Shown here: piece by piece, positions 8,344 through 16,698 of the stretch
Layout: each line of letters begins with the position of its first letter
Position numbering within the stretch: position 1 is the stretch's first letter
From: Verrucomicrobiota bacterium
GTDB lineage: Bacteria; Verrucomicrobiota; Kiritimatiellia; SS1-B-03-39; UBA6053
Assembly (NCBI GenBank): GCA_020831625.1
Contig: JAFIGD010000040.1
Location: 1-46,240 of the forward strand
DNA length: 46,240 bases
Reading direction: 5' to 3'
Program-made: the position numbers and the translations under genes
Notes under the pieces: generated by a model
Database searches by the model: none
What the model was told of the DNA's origin: nothing
Seen by the model: only the letters and a program-made list of their open reading frames with translations

Positions 8344-9654
8344 TCAGTCTTCCTGAATGTCGAGCCGGGCGCCTTCAAGCGGGGCGATGAGCCGGGTGGT
8401 GATGACGCGGTCGCCGGGGGAGATGCCGCCGCGGACGATCACCTCGTCGCGCTGGGCGCGAAGGACCTCCACGGGAGAAGCGCGGAGCCGGTCGTCCTTA
8501 TCAGCCAGATAGACGTGGCCGTCGAAGGTGACGGCGGTGCGGGGGAGGGTGTAGACATCGTCCAGGGTGCGTCCGGGAATTTCGACGCGGCAGAACATGC
8601 CGTCCGCGAGCGGAATCGGATGGTCGGGGGAGCGGGCGGCTTCGGCATCGACGCGGATGGCGACGTGAACGGTGCGGGCGGTGCTGTCGAAGTTCACGAT
8701 GCGGTGGAGGGTGCCGGTCCAGGAGAGTTCCTGCGCGGCCTCGGCCCAGGTGAGGCGGACGGGGACCGGGACCGGGGGCGGGAACCAGGCGGAGCCGGCG
8801 GCGGGCGTTTCTTCAAACTGAAGCCAGTTGCGCACTTCGGAGGCCTCGAGCGGCGCGGTCAACTCCAGCGTTTGGTCGTCGGCCAGATGAAAGAGCACCT
8901 GACCCGGCTGCACCTTTTCGCCCGGCTCGGCGGCGGAGTGGGTGATGCGTCCGGTGAAGGGCGCGGTGATTTCAGTGCGGGCGAGGTGGGTTTCGGCCTG
9001 GCGGGCCCGGGCTTCGGCGGCGGTGACGCGGGCCTCGGTCTCTTCGCGCTGAGCGGGATAGAGCGCCAGAGCCTGATCCAGCAGGGCGAGCTGGGTCGCG
9101 GCCTGGGTGAAGGCCTGTTCCGCGCCCTCGACGAGCGAGATGGATCCGATCTCCTGCTCTTCAAACAGGGTTTTGGTGCGGAGAAATTCGGATTCGGCCA
9201 GTTCGTTGGCGCGGTGGGCGAGGGCGCGGCGCTGGCGGTCGCTTTCCTCCTGAACGGTCAGCCGGGTGAGATGACTGCGGGCCTGGGCGAGCGCGGCCCG
9301 GGCGTCGGCCAGGGCGGCCTCGGTATCCCTGGGGTCAATCCGGGCCAGCACGTCTCCAGCCTCCACCCGTTCGCCGACGCGGGCGACCTGCACCGAGTCC
9401 TGAAGCAATCCGGTGACTTCGGCGGCGATGCGGGCCTCGCGGAGCGGGCGGACCACCCCGTGGGCGGTGAGGACTGCGGCGGCGGAATCCGGTTGCGCGG
9501 TCATGATGCGGACCGCCAGGAGGTTTTCGGGAGGATCGACCTGATCGGGACGCTGGCTGAAGCGGATGAGGGCGGCGGCCACGATGAATGAAAAGGCGAG
9601 GATGCCGAGACCGGCGGCAAAGCGGACAAGCAGGAGTTTTTTGTGTGGGGTCAT
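8344..9654 (-). CDS. RND efflux periplasmic adaptor (membrane fusion protein, HlyD/AcrA type)
   Basis: 436 residues with one N-terminal membrane anchor (about 8-30). It follows the MFP order: a first beta strand plus lipoyl half (VRPLREARIAAEVTGLL and VEAGDVLARIDPRD), a long Ala/Arg/Glu helical hairpin (about 115-225), the second lipoyl half (ITAPFTGRI...EPGEKVQPGQVL), then a beta-barrel and membrane-proximal domain. It bridges the permease and TolC across the periplasm. Its start overlaps the marR stop by 4 nt, so the four genes form one transcript. Confidence 0.93.
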   Translation of the reverse strand: MTPHKKLLLVRFAAGLGILAFSFIVAAALIRFSQRPDQVDPPENLLAVRIMTAQPDSAAAVLTAHGVVRPLREARIAAEVTGLLQDSVQVARVGERVEAGDVLARIDPRDTEAALADARAALAQARSHLTRLTVQEESDRQRRALAHRANELAESEFLRTKTLFEEQEIGSISLVEGAEQAFTQAATQLALLDQALALYPAQREETEARVTAAEARARQAETHLARTEITAPFTGRITHSAAEPGEKVQPGQVLFHLADDQTLELTAPLEASEVRNWLQFEETPAAGSAWFPPPVPVPVRLTWAEAAQELSWTGTLHRIVNFDSTARTVHVAIRVDAEAARSPDHPIPLADGMFCRVEIPGRTLDDVYTLPRTAVTFDGHVYLADKDDRLRASPVEVLRAQRDEVIVRGGISPGDRVITTRLIAPLEGARLDIQED

Positions 9655-10118
9655 GATGCGGACTTTTGCTGGAGGACGTCGGCGACCGACCGCATGGCCA
9701 GATGCCAGTGGCGGAGGCTTTCGTCGGGAATTACATCGGCGATGGAGCGGAAAGCTTTCAGAAATTGTTCGTTGACAGTGTTCATGGCCTCCTCGGCCCG
9801 TTTATGAACCTTGATGACAACCCGCCGACGGTCGCGCGGGTCCTGCTCGCGGGTCAACACCTCTTTTTCGACCAGCTTGTCCACCAGCGCGCTGGCGGCG
9901 GAGGGGGTGACCTGGAGGATTTTGGCGAGTTCGTTGAGGCTCAGGGGTTGACGCAGCCACACCTGCAGGGTGGCGCGGGTCTGAATGGCGGTGAGATCCG
10001 AACAGATCGGATCCATGGGCATGTCTCCGCTGAGAACGAATTGATCCATATGAAACCGGAAGGCCCTTCCGGTTTCAAAGATAAACGACATCATTTCTTC
10101 GCGGGATAATTGCTTCAT
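9651..10118 (-). CDS. MarR-family transcriptional regulator of the efflux operon
   Basis: 155 residues with the winged-helix order of MarR proteins: LSLNELAKILQVTPSAASAL as the DNA-reading helix-turn-helix (about 78-97), then REQDPRDRRRVVIKV as the basic wing (about 109-123), flanked by dimerisation helices. It is the first gene of the efflux operon and would most likely repress it until a ligand binds. The ATG has no Shine-Dalgarno sequence and a -10-like box only 6 nt upstream, so the mRNA may be leaderless. The 107-bp divergent gap to pgi should contain its operator; CGAAT occurs twice there (10123-10127 and 10139-10143), but no clean dyad is evident. Confidence 0.9.
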   Translation of the reverse strand: MKQLSREEMMSFIFETGRAFRFHMDQFVLSGDMPMDPICSDLTAIQTRATLQVWLRQPLSLNELAKILQVTPSAASALVDKLVEKEVLTREQDPRDRRRVVIKVHKRAEEAMNTVNEQFLKAFRSIADVIPDESLRHWHLAMRSVADVLQQKSAS

Positions 10119-10124
10119 TAATCG

Positions 10125-10153
10125 AATATTTCAGAAAACGAATGATTTGTAAA
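10125..10153 (-). promoter_or_regulatory. Candidate promoter of the marR-RND operon
   Basis: On the minus strand TTTACA (-35) and AATATT (-10) are 17 nt apart, and the -10 lies 6 nt before the marR ATG. Transcription would start at or next to the ATG. Inference from consensus only. Confidence 0.4.
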
Positions 10154-10225
10154 GTGAATTTAATTTGAATGTGGAGGTCATTTCGATAGGGGGAGGGCGA
10201 CTTTAACCTGAAGCAAGGAACTGAT

Positions 10226-11869
10226 ATGACCCCGACTGTAAACGAACTGCCTGAATGGAAAGCCCTGGAAACCCATGCCGCCGGGAGTGCGGAACAGCAT
10301 CTGCGGGATTTGTTCGCCTCGGATCCGGGGCGGGCGGAGCGTTATGTCTGGCGGCGGGACGGCTTTTTGGTGGATTATTCCAAAAACCGGGTGACGGATG
10401 AGACGATGGCGCTTTTGTTTGCGCTGGCGCGGGCCACGGGGGTTGAAGCGGCGCGGGACGCGATGTTCCGCGGGGAGAAGATCAATGAAACCGAGGGGCG
10501 GGCGGTGCTGCACACGGCGCTGCGGGCTCCGGCGGATGCGGAGATTGTGGTGGACGGTGAAAATGTGGTGCTGGCGGTGCAGGCGGTGTTGGCGAAGATG
10601 GAGGCTCTGTCGCGCCGGGTGCGGAGCGGAGACTGGAAAGGGCACACGGGAAAGCGGATTCGGAATGTGGTGAATATCGGGATCGGCGGATCGGATTTGG
10701 GGCCGGTGATGGTGGTGGAGGCGCTGAAGCCCTATGCGGACCGCGGGTTGACGCTGCGCTTTGTGTCCAATGTGGACGGAACCCATCTGGCGGAGTGTGT
10801 GCGGGATCTGGATGCGGCGGAAACGCTGTTTATTGTGGCCAGCAAGACGTTCACGACTCAGGAAACGCTCACCAACGCCCATTCGGCCCGAACCTGGCTG
10901 GTGGATCAGTTGGGGGACGAGGCGGCGGTGGCGAAGCACTTTGTGGCACTGTCGACGAACGCGGAGGCGGTGAAGGCCTTCGGCATTGATGAGGCGAACA
11001 TGTTTGAATTCTGGGACTGGGTGGGCGGCCGCTATTCGCTGTGCAGCGCCATCGGGCTGCCGATCATGCTGGCGGTGGGGCCGGAGAATTTCCGGGACCT
11101 GCTGGCGGGCTATCACGAGATGGATGAGCATTTCCGCACCGCGCCGCTGGAGGAGAATCTCCCGGTGATTCTGGCGATGCTGGGGGTGTGGTACAACAAC
11201 TTCCTGGGGGCGGACACGCAGGCGATTCTACCGTACGATCAGTATCTGCACCGCTTCGCGGCGTATTTTCAGCAGGCGGACATGGAATCGAACGGGAAAT
11301 CCACCGACCGGCAGGGGCTTCGGGTCGGGTATCAGACCGGGCCGGTGCTGTGGGGCGAGCCGGGCACGAACGGTCAGCACGCGTTTTATCAGTTGATCCA
11401 CCAGGGCACGAAGCTGATCCCGTGTGATTTCATCGGGTTCGCGGAGTCGCACAATCCGGTGGGCGATCACCATGTGAAGCTGATGAGCAATTATTTTGCG
11501 CAGACCGAGGCACTGGCCTTTGGAAAGACGCCGGAGGATCTGCGGGCCGAAGGAGTGAACGAGGCGCTGGTGCCGCACAAGACCTTCGAAGGCAACCGGC
11601 CGAGCAACTCGTTTTTGATTCAGAAACTCACCCCCTTCACACTGGGTCAGTTGATTTCGGCCTATGAACACAAAATCTTCACCCAGGGCATTGTCTGGAA
11701 CATTTTCAGCTTTGATCAGTGGGGCGTTGAGTTGGGGAAAGTGCTGGCGAAGGTGATTCTGCCCGAGCTGGAGGGCGAAAGCACGCCGGAGAAACACGAC
11801 GCCTCCACCAACCGGCTGATCGCGGCGTTTAAGGAGATGAGGGGGGGAGGAATGACGAGTGACGAATGA
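10226..11869 (+). CDS. pgi: Glucose-6-phosphate isomerase
   Basis: 547 residues, the size of bacterial/eukaryotic-type PGI, which interconverts glucose 6-phosphate and fructose 6-phosphate in glycolysis. Visible signatures are [12 protein letters not shown] (SIS sugar-phosphate loop), [50 protein letters not shown] and the C-terminal [12 protein letters not shown], all diagnostic of the family. The start has AAGGA 7 nt upstream. The last residues (GGGMTSDE) and the stop codon are encoded by the beginning of a heptamer repeat array, so the natural end has been replaced or extended by repeat DNA. Divergently transcribed from the efflux operon. Confidence 0.97.
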   Translation: MTPTVNELPEWKALETHAAGSAEQHLRDLFASDPGRAERYVWRRDGFLVDYSKNRVTDETMALLFALARATGVEAARDAMFRGEKINETEGRAVLHTALRAPADAEIVVDGENVVLAVQAVLAKMEALSRRVRSGDWKGHTGKRIRNVVNIGIGGSDLGPVMVVEALKPYADRGLTLRFVSNVDGTHLAECVRDLDAAETLFIVASKTFTTQETLTNAHSARTWLVDQLGDEAAVAKHFVALSTNAEAVKAFGIDEANMFEFWDWVGGRYSLCSAIGLPIMLAVGPENFRDLLAGYHEMDEHFRTAPLEENLPVILAMLGVWYNNFLGADTQAILPYDQYLHRFAAYFQQADMESNGKSTDRQGLRVGYQTGPVLWGEPGTNGQHAFYQLIHQGTKLIPCDFIGFAESHNPVGDHHVKLMSNYFAQTEALAFGKTPEDLRAEGVNEALVPHKTFEGNRPSNSFLIQKLTPFTLGQLISAYEHKIFTQGIVWNIFSFDQWGVELGKVLAKVILPELEGESTPEKHDASTNRLIAAFKEMRGGGMTSDE

Positions 11870-11922
11870 CGAATGACGAATGACGGGTGACGAATGACGA
11901 GTGACGGGTGACGAATGACGAA
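11853..11922. repeat. Heptamer tandem array TGACGAA/TGACGGG, ten units
   Basis: Ten consecutive 7-mers of the form TGACGRR run from 11853 to 11922 (TGACGAG, TGACGAA x3, TGACGGG, TGACGAA, TGACGAG, TGACGGG, TGACGAA x2). The first units overlap the 3' end of pgi and supply its last codons. Related single units recur around 12112-12132. This opens the 572-base stretch 11870-12441, which has no gene and consists mostly of short repeats. Confidence 0.9.
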
Positions 11923-11931
11923 TAAGGGTAG

Positions 11932-11957
11932 ACCACGGATAGAAGACCACGGATATC
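11932..11957. repeat. Short direct repeat CCACGGATA
   Basis: The word CCACGGATA occurs twice (11933-11941 and 11948-11956), 15 nt apart, between the heptamer and hexamer arrays. It resembles the CCACGGATGG repeat at 3749-3770. Confidence 0.5.
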
Positions 11958-11961
11958 GTTT

Positions 11962-12009
11962 CTTAGTCTTAATCTTAATCGTAATCCTAATCCTAATCGT
12001 AATCCCAAT
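11962..12009. repeat. Hexamer array (CNTAAT)n, eight units
   Basis: Eight 6-mers close to CTTAAT/CGTAAT/CCTAAT/CCCAAT follow each other without gaps. The array is the approximate reverse complement of the TTAAGA/ATTAAG units at 12175-12206, so the two arrays form a long inverted pair about 165 bp apart. Any reading frame through it gives an artificial hydrophobic Ile/Leu repeat. Confidence 0.85.
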
Positions 12010-12132
12010 CGAACCCGATTCCGAGCGAAAGAAGAATGTGAACGTCTCGGGTGGCGTGACGGGAGCGCCAATCGCCGTATTGGCGGGGCGAAGGGGGTGG
12101 TGAATGGACTGGTGACGGGTTACGAATGACGG

Positions 12133-12210
12133 GATCAGGATCAGGATCGGGATCGGGTTCGGGACTGGGTCGGAATAGGATTAAGATTAAGATTAAGATT
12201 AAGATTGAGG
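12133..12210. repeat. Hexamer array grading from GATCAG/GATCGG to ATTAAG
   Basis: Thirteen consecutive 6-mers: GATCAG x2, GATCGG x2, GTTCGG, GACTGG, two transitional units, then the TTAAGA core repeated four times and a final degenerate unit. The register stays in multiples of six while the sequence drifts, suggesting slipped-strand expansion of a degenerate hexamer. Confidence 0.8.
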
Positions 12211-12249
12211 GGGGAACCAATGCAGGGCCAACGGCCCGACTTTGCAGAG

Positions 12250-12274
12250 CCCGGTCCGTCAGGACCGGGTTTTT
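12250..12274 (+). terminator. Rho-independent terminator-like hairpin
   Basis: CCCGGTCC (12250-12257) pairs perfectly with GGACCGGG (12262-12269) across a 4-nt loop and is followed by TTTTT (12270-12274). It lies 380 nt after pgi, beyond the repeat arrays. A smaller GGGCC-AAC-GGCCC hairpin sits just upstream (about 12224-12236), so an unannotated short transcript ending here is possible. I see no gene in 12275-12441. Confidence 0.7.
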
Positions 12275-12441
12275 GTCGGCATTTAAAGCAGAGCACTGAA
12301 GGTGCGGCTCAAGGATGATGATGAGGATGCTTGAAGCGGGGCGGGGCGTTGATCCTGTTGGGGTTACGGAATACAGCTGAGCGGGACACCGTCCTCAGCG
12401 CAATCGTTGTCGGTTCCAGGCATTGTTGCCTCTGTGGCTAT

Positions 12442-13338
12442 CTATTGGTTTTCCGGTCGCTTCGGACGCAGCATCAGGCCGCAGGCACCCAGAAGAATCA
12501 AACTAAGGACGAGGGTGCCGGGTTCGGGGATGACGAAAATAATTTGTTCGGAATAAGCACTGATCCGGGCGAAATAATTCTGGTCGGAGGCATTGGAATT
12601 ATTTGAGAACGTGCTGGTTCGGGCACCACTTTTTTGCGTCACCACAGTGGCAATACCGATAATGTACCACTGGTTATCGAGAAATTGAAACATGGGCGAA
12701 CCGGAGTCTTTGTCGACCACGGCGGCCTGGCCGCTTCCCTGGTTTGCCTGCAGATTTGTTTGCAAGGCTTGATATGAACCCGTTTGATACCCAATGTTTG
12801 CAAATGAAACAGGATTGTTGATACCCCAGCGTTTGTCAGAGGTGGTGTAATCCCCCCATCCGACCGTGGATGAATTCAATGCGGTGCCGTCTCTCCCCAG
12901 TCCCCAGCCTACAATTGTTGCGGCTCCGCCGAGATTTTCGCTGCTCCCGGTGTAGATTTGCGCGGCGGAGATTCCCGCCGGCGCGGTTTCGAGTTTAAAG
13001 ATTTTCAGGTCAACATTCGGTTCGACCTGAACCGGCGTAAAATTGAGATCCCGCTGATACCAGGTGACTCCGTCGAAACTGACCCGGGTGCTGTCATTGG
13101 TGTTTACGTGGTTCGCCGTCAGCATGTATCCCCCTCCCAGATGAACTGCGGTGCCGCGGAGATGGTTCAGTTGCGTGGGATTGCTTGTGCTGGTGACCCG
13201 GGCAACCGCATCAAACGGGAGACCTGTTCCGGGATCGCTTGTGTTTGCACTGTTGTCCAAACCGTAAAAAAGCATGCCGTTGCCGGTCAGGCAGACGGAG
13301 GCTATTGCGGATATAAAAAGAACTCTTAATGTTTTCAC
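12442..13338 (-). CDS. Secreted trypsin-like (S1-fold) serine protease with PEP-CTERM anchor
   Basis: 298 residues. A signal peptide (about 1-20) is followed by a chymotrypsin-like catalytic order: H77 in YMLTANHV, D110 in NVDLKIFKLE and S212 in DKDSGSP, with the downstream IIGIATVV strand. The C-terminus carries a PEP-CTERM sorting signal: VIPEPG at 269-274, a hydrophobic helix, then RPKRPENQ. Exosortase would recognise this and process it at the membrane; no exosortase gene is in the window. The reading frame starts with GTG (13336-13338), with a stop four codons upstream and no Shine-Dalgarno sequence. It is monocistronic. Proteolysis is inferred from the intact triad; a non-catalytic binding role cannot be excluded. 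Confidence 0.82.
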   Translation of the reverse strand: MKTLRVLFISAIASVCLTGNGMLFYGLDNSANTSDPGTGLPFDAVARVTSTSNPTQLNHLRGTAVHLGGGYMLTANHVNTNDSTRVSFDGVTWYQRDLNFTPVQVEPNVDLKIFKLETAPAGISAAQIYTGSSENLGGAATIVGWGLGRDGTALNSSTVGWGDYTTSDKRWGINNPVSFANIGYQTGSYQALQTNLQANQGSGQAAVVDKDSGSPMFQFLDNQWYIIGIATVVTQKSGARTSTFSNNSNASDQNYFARISAYSEQIIFVIPEPGTLVLSLILLGACGLMLRPKRPENQ

Positions 13339-13474
13339 ATTAATATTTTACACATAATATTGGAGAGTGTATAGTTCTAAAACGAATAAATAGACCCAAA
13401 GAGTCCGGAGACCTTTTTCCGGCGGTCGGAACGCATGCCGTGTGTCCGGAAATGTGCTTTCTCAATGTTTGCGA

Positions 13475-13505
13475 TTGATTTGTTTCGCGGAAAAAGGGAT
13501 AAGAT
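13475..13505 (+). promoter_or_regulatory. Candidate promoter, DUF3581-dinG operon
   Basis: TTGATT (13475-13480) and TAAGAT (13500-13505) are separated by a longish 19 nt. The -10 ends 6 nt before the ATG at 13512, which has no Shine-Dalgarno sequence. Consensus match only. Confidence 0.3.
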
Positions 13506-13511
13506 GCGCCT

Positions 13512-14222
13512 ATGAGTTTTTTAGCCCCTTATGTTTCCGAATCTGATGATGGATTCTCGTTCACGCGCCTTCAGGCGAGCCGTTTTGCAAAACATGTCGC
13601 GGATGACTATAATCCGATTCACGATGTGGAGGCGAAGCGCTTTTGTGTTCCAGGCGATTTATTGTTTGCTTATCTATTGACCCAGAAGGGTTTGTATCCC
13701 CGGATGAACTTTATTTTTTCCGGGATGGTGATGGATGGGGTGTTCCTCCGGATTGAGGACGGCGACGAGGGGGAATGGCGGATTGTGGATGGACGGGACA
13801 AGGAATATTTACGCGCGACGTATGCGGGAAGTCCGAACCGGGATCCCGAGGCCATCGAATCGCTGGTCCGCAACTATGTCCGCTTTTCCGGTCACAATTT
13901 TCCGCATATCCTTCAGCCGCTGATGGCGGAGAAGAATGTGATGATCAATATCGACCGTCCCTTGGTGATTTATGAGAGCATGGCGATTGATCTGGAGAAA
14001 GATTCAATCCATAATCCGGAGCTGGAGTTCGCGGAGGCGACCATGGATGTGGTGGGCAAACGCGGAAACGCGGCCCTGCATTTCCGGTTCCTGGAGGAAG
14101 GGCGCGAGGTCGGCACCGGCGAAAAACGCATGGTCCTCAGCGGTCTGCGCGAGTATGAGGCGGAAATGATGGAGCGGATGGTCGAGTTGTATGATGATCG
14201 TAAACGGAAAAAGGTGGAATAA
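13512..14222 (+). CDS. DUF3581 family protein
   Basis: 236 residues. The segment FAKHVADDYNPIHDVEAKR followed by FCVPGDLLFAYLL matches what I recall of the DUF3581 family, known mainly from gammaproteobacteria. Its N-IHD core resembles the catalytic loop of MaoC-type hotdog dehydratases, so a thioester-related or hotdog fold role is conceivable but unproven. No signal peptide or membrane helix is seen. It is followed after 3 nt by a 107-residue unknown and then by a DinG-like helicase, all on the same strand, which suggests co-transcription. Confidence 0.7.
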   Translation: MSFLAPYVSESDDGFSFTRLQASRFAKHVADDYNPIHDVEAKRFCVPGDLLFAYLLTQKGLYPRMNFIFSGMVMDGVFLRIEDGDEGEWRIVDGRDKEYLRATYAGSPNRDPEAIESLVRNYVRFSGHNFPHILQPLMAEKNVMINIDRPLVIYESMAIDLEKDSIHNPELEFAEATMDVVGKRGNAALHFRFLEEGREVGTGEKRMVLSGLREYEAEMMERMVELYDDRKRKKVE

Positions 14223-14225
14223 GGT

Positions 14226-14549
14226 ATGGCGAATCAACGTTGCTGGTATCGTGCGGAAATGACTTCGGGTCCGGAGACCTTCTGTGTCTTCGGCTCCTCA
14301 ACCATTCCGGAAAAGGAAATGGCGGCCTCGCTGAACCGGGGAGAACTGGTTCTGCTGGAGGATCTGGTGTATTACGATGAGGAGGGCAAGGCCCGCTCCT
14401 GGTCCGAATGGGATCCGCATTGTCAGCCGCGGGTTTATTTGAACGCGAAGTTTTTGGTGAGTTTAATGCCGATGGTGGGCGATCCGCGCACGATGGCGGG
14501 GGGACTGAAAATCCTGAGCATGCCGCATTTCATGCGGGATCAGGATTGA
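14226..14549 (+). CDS. Small protein of unknown function in the DUF3581-dinG operon
   Basis: 107 residues, soluble, rich in aromatic and acidic residues (for example RCWYRAEM near the start, LVLLEDLVYYDEEG near the middle and WSEWDPHCQPRVYLN). I do not recognise a family. It starts 3 nt after the DUF3581 stop and ends 12 nt before the helicase start. Codon use and GC resemble its neighbours, so it looks like a real gene rather than a chance frame. There is no signal peptide and no cysteine-rich motif. Confidence 0.65.
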   Translation: MANQRCWYRAEMTSGPETFCVFGSSTIPEKEMAASLNRGELVLLEDLVYYDEEGKARSWSEWDPHCQPRVYLNAKFLVSLMPMVGDPRTMAGGLKILSMPHFMRDQD

Positions 14550-14561
14550 CGGCGCGCGGGC

Positions 14562-16601
14562 ATGATCGCTCCGTTTCCTTTTGACGATGTGGATGATCCG
14601 TCCATGGACGAGGGTCCGGTTTATGCGGACTGCACAGAAGAGGTGGAGCGGATTCTGGGACCGGACGGGGAAATGGCGCGGGTGTTCACGGGGCAGGGGA
14701 AATCCTATGAGCACCGTCCGCAACAGTTGAGCATGGCCAAGGCGATCGCGGCCTGTGTGGCCGAGGGCGAACATTTGATGGTGGAGGCGGGCACCGGGGT
14801 GGGAAAGTCGTTCGCGTATCTGGTGCCGACCCTGGTTGCGGCGCTCGAAGCGGGGCAAAAAGTCGTCGTGAGCACGTACACCATTAGTTTACAGGAACAG
14901 CTTTTGCATCACGATGTGCCGCGGCTGAGTGCCTGTCTGGGGCGGGAGGTGAAGGCGGTGCTGGTGAAGGGGCGGAGCAATTATCTCTGCCGGAAGCGCC
15001 TGGCGCTGGCGCGGCGCATGGGCGGGGATCTGTTCCGGGCGGAGCAACAGATGTGGCTGGACCGCTTGCGGGCGCTGACGGACAACGGGGAGTGGGACGG
15101 CAGCCTGCAGTCGCTTCCGGAACCGCCCCCGGCGGATGTCTGGGCGCAGGTCTGCGCGGAGGAGGGGACGTGCATGTATCCGGCGCAGCGGGATCACAAG
15201 GACTGCTATTTGACCAAGGCGCGGGCGCGGATGCAGGAGGCGGACGTGCTGATTGTGAATCATGCGATGTTTTTCGCGGATCTGGCGATGCGGGCCGAGG
15301 GCGGGGGGATTCTGCCGGAATTTGATGTGGCGGTGCTGGATGAGGCGCATCAGGTGGAGGATGTGGCGGGTCAGGCGCTGGGACTGCGGATCACGCCCTG
15401 GAGTTTCAACCGCTGGATCCGGAGCCTGTATATCCCGGAGAGCGGGAAGGGGCTGCTGTCGGTTTTGAAGGCGGGCGATACGGCGCATGAGGTGGGGCGG
15501 CTGCGGGGGGCGGTGGATCAGTTGTTTCAGGAACTGCACACCTGGCTGTTTCATCAGGGGCACGGCGTGACAACGTGCCGCCTGCGCGAACCGCTGGAGA
15601 TTGACACCCCGATTCCGGGGATGCTGAACCGGATCGCCCGGGAGCTTCAGGATCTGGAGGAGGATATCGAGTCGGCCGATTTGCGGTCGGAGGTGGCGCT
15701 GGCCCGGCGTCGGGCGGGGGATTTGGCGAACGGATTGCTGACGTTTCTTGAGCAGCGCGAGGAGGGAGCCGTCTACTGGATTGAGCAGGAGGGGCCGGCG
15801 GCGCGGCCGAGAATTGTGCTGAACGCCGCGCCGGTGGAGGTGGGGCCGCTGATCAAATCGCTGCTTTTCGACCGCATGCACTGCGTGGTGCTCACCAGCG
15901 CGACCCTGGCGGTGGCTGGAAATCTGGCGTATTCGCGGCGGCGGCTGGGGGCGGACACCGCGCGGGAGCTGCAGGTGGGGAGTCCGTTCGATTACGCCCG
16001 GCAGATGCGGCTGGTGGTGCCCACGGGCATTCCCGAGCCGACCCAGCCCGGCTATCCCGACGCGGCGGCGGCGGAGATCAACGCGCAGGTCCGCAAGTCC
16101 GACGGCGGCGCGTTTGTGCTGTTCACGGCGGTGAAACTCATGAAGGATGTGCTGCAGCGCATCGAGGCCGGATTGACGCGGGACGGATTCGCCTGCTGGG
16201 TGCAGGGACGGGAGCAGTCACGGCATCATCTTCTGGAGGCGTTCAAGGAAACGGAGCGGAGTGTGCTCTTCGGGCTGAGCAGCTTCTGGATGGGGGTGGA
16301 CGTGCCCGGAGACGCGCTGCGGAACGTGATCATCACCCGTCTGCCGTTCGCGGTGCCGGATCATCCGCTGATTCAGGCGCGGATGGAAAAAATCACCGAG
16401 GGCGGCGGCAACGCCTTCAAGGATTATTCGCTGCCGGAGGCGGTGTTGAAATTTAAACAGGGCGTGGGCCGGCTGATCCGCAGCCGGGAGGATTCCGGCA
16501 CGGTGGTGGTGCTCGATCCGCGCATCCGCGACCGCTGGTACGGCCGCTGGTTCGTCCAGGCGCTGCCGGAGTGTCCGCGTGACTTTGGGGAGGACGTTTG
16601 A
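14562..16601 (+). CDS. DinG/XPD-like ATP-dependent DNA helicase
   Basis: 679 residues of superfamily 2 helicase. Walker A is AGTGVGKS at 76-83, the four cysteines expected for the iron-sulfur domain are C143, C198, C204 and C215, and the DEAH box is at 260-263. Later motifs include VLTSATLA, the helicase-C region with FGLSSFWMGVDVPGD, and QGVGRLIRS near the end. DinG-type enzymes unwind DNA 5'-3' and resolve R-loops and other structures. It is the last gene of a three-gene group. No exonuclease domain is fused to the N-terminus, unlike Gram-positive DinG. Confidence 0.9.
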   Translation: MIAPFPFDDVDDPSMDEGPVYADCTEEVERILGPDGEMARVFTGQGKSYEHRPQQLSMAKAIAACVAEGEHLMVEAGTGVGKSFAYLVPTLVAALEAGQKVVVSTYTISLQEQLLHHDVPRLSACLGREVKAVLVKGRSNYLCRKRLALARRMGGDLFRAEQQMWLDRLRALTDNGEWDGSLQSLPEPPPADVWAQVCAEEGTCMYPAQRDHKDCYLTKARARMQEADVLIVNHAMFFADLAMRAEGGGILPEFDVAVLDEAHQVEDVAGQALGLRITPWSFNRWIRSLYIPESGKGLLSVLKAGDTAHEVGRLRGAVDQLFQELHTWLFHQGHGVTTCRLREPLEIDTPIPGMLNRIARELQDLEEDIESADLRSEVALARRRAGDLANGLLTFLEQREEGAVYWIEQEGPAARPRIVLNAAPVEVGPLIKSLLFDRMHCVVLTSATLAVAGNLAYSRRRLGADTARELQVGSPFDYARQMRLVVPTGIPEPTQPGYPDAAAAEINAQVRKSDGGAFVLFTAVKLMKDVLQRIEAGLTRDGFACWVQGREQSRHHLLEAFKETERSVLFGLSSFWMGVDVPGDALRNVIITRLPFAVPDHPLIQARMEKITEGGGNAFKDYSLPEAVLKFKQGVGRLIRSREDSGTVVVLDPRIRDRWYGRWFVQALPECPRDFGEDV

Positions 16602-16698
16602 ACTTTTTCAAAAAAGTTAACCGATTTGCATTGACCAAACGGGGATTCTTTTGAAAGATAGTAATATCGAAATACCCAACCCAGTTATGGAGACCTTG

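Noticed and set aside
5171-8356. Long plus-strand open frames of over 500 codons opposite the RND permease
   Set aside because: They are GC-rich antisense shadows with low-complexity Gly/Asp/His-rich products; the minus-strand reading has clear RND motifs.
11915-12103. Open frame with an Ile/Leu/Val repeat that looks like a membrane peptide
   Set aside because: The hydrophobic repeat is the direct translation of the hexamer array; there is no ribosome site and the frame is an artefact of the tandem repeat.
11853-12210. Possible CRISPR or replication iterons
   Set aside because: The repeats are directly contiguous 6- and 7-mers without spacers, and no rep gene or DnaA boxes are seen nearby.
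14889-15881. 330-codon minus-strand frame opposite the DinG-like helicase
   Set aside because: Arg/Pro/His-rich antisense shadow without motifs.
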